DNA from: Alitta virens | Lineage: Eukaryota > Annelida > Polychaeta > Phyllodocida > Nereididae | Length of the DNA stretch: 64,000 nt | Direction of reading: 5' to 3' | Assembly: GCA_932294295.1 (NCBI GenBank) | Contig: OW028584.1 | Span: forward strand, 8,564,407 to 8,628,406 | Shown: in pieces, positions 34,108 to 64,000 of the stretch | How positions within the stretch are numbered: the first letter of the stretch is position 1 | Layout: each line of letters opens with the position of its first letter | Notes under the pieces: generated by a model | The model's input: the letters and a program-made list of their open reading frames with translations, nothing else | What the model was told of the DNA's origin: nothing | The model's database searches: none | Position numbers and translations under genes: made by a program

Positions 34108-34182
34108 TGCTTTGAGGTGAATACTTCTGTTTTCAAATCTGTGAGCCAGGAACGCCAGTCAAAATGCCTCTGATTGATTCAG
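34085..34182 (+). other. Probable 5' noncoding exon with upstream ORFs
   Basis: Ends at GATTCAG|GTATGT, matching the TTTCAG acceptor at 34798. It has a 12-codon uORF (ATG 34085, TGA 34118-34120) and a second ATG at 34164 whose frame crosses the splice and stops at a TAA near 34826. The 5' limit is inferred. Confidence 0.45.
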
Positions 34183-34933
34183 GTATGTTTGTATCACTGT
34201 AAAGAATAATATTCAGCCAAATTTCTCTGTCAATATTTGAATTAAAACAGAAATATTAATGTCAGGTAATCCACATTGCGTTTACAGTGGAATGCATGTT
34301 CAATCAATAAAGAATGCAATGTGGCAGAGCTTTGTAAGATCAATGAGTCTATATGCAATTTAGCATATATAATATGCAAGATCATTGTGCAATGTAGGTG
34401 CACTTGAAATTTCTGGATTAATAACGGTATTATATTATGGAGTAATTATTGATAGCTTAATTATTATGCAATGCAAATAAAAGTCATTATGGGCATAACA
34501 TATATTGAAAAGTTCTTTGTTTCACGATACTGCGTTTATTGCTTGCTCTTTTTTGTCATTATTTCTCATCGAATAAGATTGGTAATTTAAAAGCATAAGT
34601 ATCCACTGTAAAGATCTATCCTTGCAAATTGTGCGACTTTTTTTTAAATATTTTTGAAGAATGACTATCTGCTGTGGTAAACTTTTACTGTCAACGTGTA
34701 TTATTCAATTTTCTTTTATAAGGATCCTATATATTATAGTGTAAGTGCAAATTAATTAATATTCAGTCAATGTGCATTATTGTAATTTTAAATTTCAGAT
34801 TTCTGCATTGGAGATGACCATGGATAAGATTGGGCTTTAAGATACAAACCAACAAACGATATTTTCCAACACTGCATAAAACAGAACCACTGCAGCTGCA
34901 GCAACGTCACCCACATGACGTCATAACCGAACA

Positions 34934-60010
<25,077 letters not shown>

Positions 60011-62924
60011 TATTTGTGACGTGTACAATATGTATCTGATGATATGTTAGAAATGGTTGATATGAATATGAGTTAAATGCATTTTAATTGCATTTTAATT
60101 GCTAAATGTAAATATTTTAAGCGCTTTTTATGAATTTAACCTGCAAACAATAATTCCATGATATTTTCTCATATTGCGTGTAAATATTATTTTTTCCCAG
60201 ATAGTGTGCCTGATCGGTTTAATGCAGGTCCAACACTGGCCGACGTCAAAGCGTCATTAAGCCGATGTGTCATGTTATTGTTATCTGGTATTCTACATCT
60301 TACAGTTTTTTGCAGTGCCTAAATTTTGTAGTATTATAATAAATTATTCTACAAAATCTTGATTTATAGCTGAATGGGAAGTCTTATATAATGTTATAAC
60401 TGAAAAATGCGCAGTTAACTGTTGCTTAAACCATTTTCTTTTTCAATTGCCATGAAAACGTTGGTGGACCCAGTATGGCACTATTCATTGAATGATATGT
60501 GGATAATTTTATGACTACAACAAAATGTGTTTAGCAAGTTTCATGTTAAAAACTTATTTGATTTCGAAGAATTGTTAATTTTCCAAGGACTGTTAATTCT
60601 AGAATATCAAAGAAAAATGACTACGTGTTATCGGCATACTTAATGAAATAGGCAAAATGCAATTTGTGATTGGCCATGCAATAAAAATAACAAAAGCTAC
60701 TTTTTCCCCCATTATTGTTAATTATGACATGTGAATTAGTTTACATTAAAATAAAAGTGATATCGCATTCATGTATGTATTAAATGTATATATTGAAATG
60801 TATTGAAATTATTGTAATGATGATATTATGTATTAAATGCTGTCTGCAGTTCTGTAATCTGTACAGCTATTAGTATATAAATATAGATGTATCTAAAGAT
60901 AAGGCTGTGATGAATTTAAATGTAGCATTTAGCAATAGCATTTAGTCTAATAAATTATTAACCGTGAATATATATATTTGTGTACATAGTATATAATAAT
61001 ATAATAACATAATTATATACTGTAAATTGTATTTTCTTGTATTTGTTTTGATATTACACAAGCACTTATACACTATTTTTATCGGTGCATATTACTATTT
61101 TTATTTAGTATCATTTATATATCAATATAAAATTCAGGATTATTGTTTGACTATGTAAAAATAGAATATTTGATGTTTATTTATAGAAGCGTTCTTCAAA
61201 ATTGTTTCTTTTTTCGGTAGATATTATTTTTATAATTTCGGTTATTATTGACTTTTTTTTTTTATTTATCTCAATGAAACACGGAATTGGAAAGTATGGG
61301 GAAAATGACATCCAAAAATGTTTATTGTTTACATTAAAAAAATTATGTCAGTCAAATTGAGTAAAACCTATAGAGTGATGGATCTATCGCAAAACTGGAT
61401 TTGTAATTTTAATCCAAATTTATTATCGATAGTCTAGACTGGTATCTTTATTTATTTGAATTCAAACTCCATCAAATCGTGCAGCTCAATTTTAACGAAA
61501 GTGTTATTGATTTAAAAAATGGAAAAAACCACAATATCATAAAAACTGACAAAATAATGTATTTGTATAAGAATTTAAGAACTGACGTTTTTTAATGAAT
61601 TTATTGGACTAACTATTTGATCAGGTACCTTGCTTTTTGGAAGGTAGTTTAAAAAAAAAAAAAATCGCGATTTAGGTGAAAATATTAGCAGGTGAAAAGT
61701 GTATGGAAATATTTGGCTGTTAAACTAGTTTTAAGTAAGATAAAAAAAATGTATCAGATATAAAAAAAAATTTATAAAGTATAAAATAGAGTTTTAACTA
61801 TGAAGATTTTGACGTGAATAAAATTGATTATGATCTTGTTTTATTTTCATATTTTCACTACAACAGTGAATAGGTCTATTATGTCATTTTAATTGTAAAT
61901 TATCTTAGCTTAGAATAATAGGGCAAAATATAACCAATATTATCAATTAATCTTTTTGTAATTCAACCACAGAGCAAAGCCATATAATACAATGAAAGTT
62001 ATATAATCCATTTGTCCATTTTCTATATATTCAACGTCGTCATTTTTTCCATGTTTATTGCACGTTTTATTAGCAATATTTGTTGCTCTAATCATTAAAC
62101 GTATCTATAAGTCTGTCAGTATTACTAAAGCTTCACTGTGATCTATTCAATTGTACAATACTGTTATTTAATATCACACCCTGTATATTTGTTATATATT
62201 ATAGTATAATTATATGTACTCGATGTCAAGCAAAAATGGTCTTTTATAATAACTGAAGAATTTTGAAACAAAATTTGGTAAAATAAAATGATGTAATTCG
62301 GGACATTTTTAGCATATTTCATCTGGGAAGCATTATGAATGCCCTTTAAAGGTCTATTGCTGGCAAATAATCTACGATTTTTTAAAATATTTACGCGCAA
62401 ATACATTTGATCATGTGGACTGTTTGAAATTCTAAATTTCGCCCTGTCAAAGATTCTTCAAAAATGTTTATAACTATAACTTGTAGTCAGTTATTAGTGT
62501 TTGCGCTATTGTTACCATAGTGATCGTTGTATTGTTAGATTACATAATCCATTGTTATGGAAATAACTCCTTTTGTGATGCTTATTACTAATAATATTTA
62601 AGCATTACTCCACAAAAATAAATTGCACAAAATATGTGATATTGCCTGTATTATGATATTTTATTTGTTGATAGTTGATAGATGTTACATGCTAAAACCT
62701 GTAGAACAGTTGCATACTAAGTCTTATTGTTAATATATTATCATAGACTCTTTTCTACAATGTTATCTATCTTCATGAATAAAGATTCTTACAAAAAACT
62801 GCTAAAAGCGAATTATTATCATTTAACACAAATAAATAATTTTTTGTTTGTATGCGTGAAATATGTTACAGTGCATCTTTGCTATTTATAATTATGAAAC
62901 CATCTGGAGTTACCCAGAGATTTA
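60011..62924 (+). other. DCLK 3' UTR / downstream AT-rich region
   Basis: No ORF recognised. Contains a micro-MITE at 60195-60289. AATAAA-type signals near 60680, 60745 and 62777 (ATGAATAAAGATTC) could end the DCLK mRNA; which is used cannot be told. Confidence 0.45.
60195..60289. mobile_element. Micro-MITE in the DCLK 3' region
   Basis: TCCCAGATAGTGTGCC at the left, TGTTATTGTTATCTGG at the right, core GTCCAACACTGGCCGACG. Confidence 0.6.
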
Positions 62925-63481
62925 AGCCCCCTTCACACACACGCCGGAGTGTCCCGGAGTAAAATTTCTTTCACTCCGGGAACAAGAGCTGAAAATGTCA
63001 ACAAAAATAAATGTTTGGCGGTGTGTACATGATGGCAATACGTGTCAACAAGGAGCAACACGGTCCTTACACGGATGAATACGGTCACTACACGGATATG
63101 TACAGTTGAAACACGGAGGTGCCCGGTGCAACATGGAGAGGTCCCCAGTTGTTGCCGGAGGTAACACGACTGTCCCGGAAGAGTGCGGAGTGAACCAGAT
63201 ACCGTGTTGGTCCTTGTACTCTCCAGCGTACATGGCGGTGAAATTTTCATGCCCGGTTGACGCCGGACTTAGCCAGAGATAACATGAAGTATGCCGGAGT
63301 CAATACGGAGATTCCCTGAGATGGGCGGAGTCTACTGGGAGTCTACACAGATTAAATTACTCCGGGACCTCCGGCATGAAAAATCATGAAATGCCGGAAA
63401 TAAACAGGAGGTCTCCACGGAATTACCCAGAGTATGCCGGAGTGATACTCCGGGATGCTCCGGCGTCTGATTTACCCCTTT
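62925..63481. mobile_element. MITE, sister of the methyltransferase insertion
   Basis: AGCCCCCTTCACACACACGCC at the left; GGCGTCTGATTTACCCCTT at the right, flanked by TTA. The interior shares CTCCGGCATGAAAAAT-like, GCCGGAGTCAATACGGAGAT and GTGTACA words with 21761-22398. Confidence 0.75.
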
Positions 63482-63499
63482 TTATGGTAAAATAGTCTT

Positions 63500-63929
63500 T
63501 ATAGGCCTGATTTGTATTACATGGCATGTGCTCTCCAGGAATGATTCAACATCCACAGCCTCATCGTCCTGTTGGTCTTCTGGATCTACAGAGTCAATGT
63601 CACTGTCTTCATCGTCTTGTTCGCCGAGGAATCCTGGTAGAGAAAATGCACAACTCCTCTAATGACTCTTCATACTGCCGAATGATGTTATCAGCAGTGT
63701 GTCGTCCACGAAACGTCTTGCAGGCAAGCACTACACTTTTCAAAGTCCAGTCTCTGATGTAGTGTGCAGTGATGCCCAGGTAGGACCTCATCTGACGGCT
63801 TGACCAGATGTCTAGGGTGACACAGACGTTCGAGGCAAATGCCATGTCAGACTTCACAATGGACTGAAGAGACACACATTTTTCTGTGAGGAGTTCGGAG
63901 TCGCAAGGAAATCTTGTATGGACATCTGT
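63500..63929 (-). pseudogene. hAT-family (ZBED-like) transposase fragment
   Basis: The minus-strand frame reads CVSLQSIVKSDMAFASNVCV, then TLDIWSSRQMRSYLGITAHY and KSVVLACKTFRGRHTADNII, the conserved hAT motif around the first catalytic region (T-D-x-W...GRHT). The frame then shifts near 63640 to an acidic LPGFLGEQDDEDSDID stretch, skipping the expected DSASNM segment. No BED finger or dimerisation domain is in view. A dead internal fragment. Confidence 0.7.
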
Positions 63930-64000
63930 TCTTCAGAAACAGTTCAATTACATTGTACTTAATTGCTCTTAGCTGATATAAAGCCATACAGTGACTGGTG

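Overview
This is AT-rich eukaryotic genomic DNA with spliced genes, long introns and dense mobile-element debris. GT-AG introns, a C-type lectin, a DUF3504 (Crypton-derived) gene, a doublecortin-like kinase and a metazoan SAM methyltransferase point to an animal. The mix of families suggests a marine invertebrate deuterostome such as an echinoderm or hemichordate. That placement is inference; no species-diagnostic sequence was recognised.

Layout. 1-2687 (minus): four 5' exons of a secreted C-type lectin gene that runs off the left edge at a splice donor. 5121-6866 (minus): a two-exon DUF3504 tyrosine-recombinase-like gene, frameshifted and lacking its catalytic core. 11583-12445 (plus): a possible two-exon transcript with a TATA box and little coding capacity. 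13829-17285: a nest of mobile elements, in which a LINE is split by a TTAA-targeting DNA transposon, which holds a second LINE, which holds a hairpin element. 21111-24783 (plus): a SAM-dependent methyltransferase whose second exon is interrupted by a 638-bp MITE; a second MITE lies in the last intron. 26470-31303: a roughly 4.8-kb inverted repeat built of degenerate tandem units carrying nuclear-receptor-like half-sites. 34038-60010 (plus): a complete doublecortin-like kinase gene with two DCX domains and a Ser/Thr kinase, including a 17.3-kb intron full of repeats. 62925-63929: a MITE next to a decayed hAT transposase fragment.

The three host genes are functionally unrelated: an extracellular lectin, a small-molecule-type methyltransferase and a microtubule-associated kinase. 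There is no operon logic. The unusual content is in the mobile elements: at least four MITEs with TTA/TAA target duplications and TTCACAC-type ends, a family of about 60-100-bp micro-MITEs with CCCAGATARCA ends, tRNA-derived SINEs sharing a central domain, and insertions whose empty sites can be read exactly. Exon boundaries were deduced by reading splice sites and phase by hand. For the kinase and the methyltransferase every phase closes to an intact frame, in the methyltransferase only after the MITE is removed.
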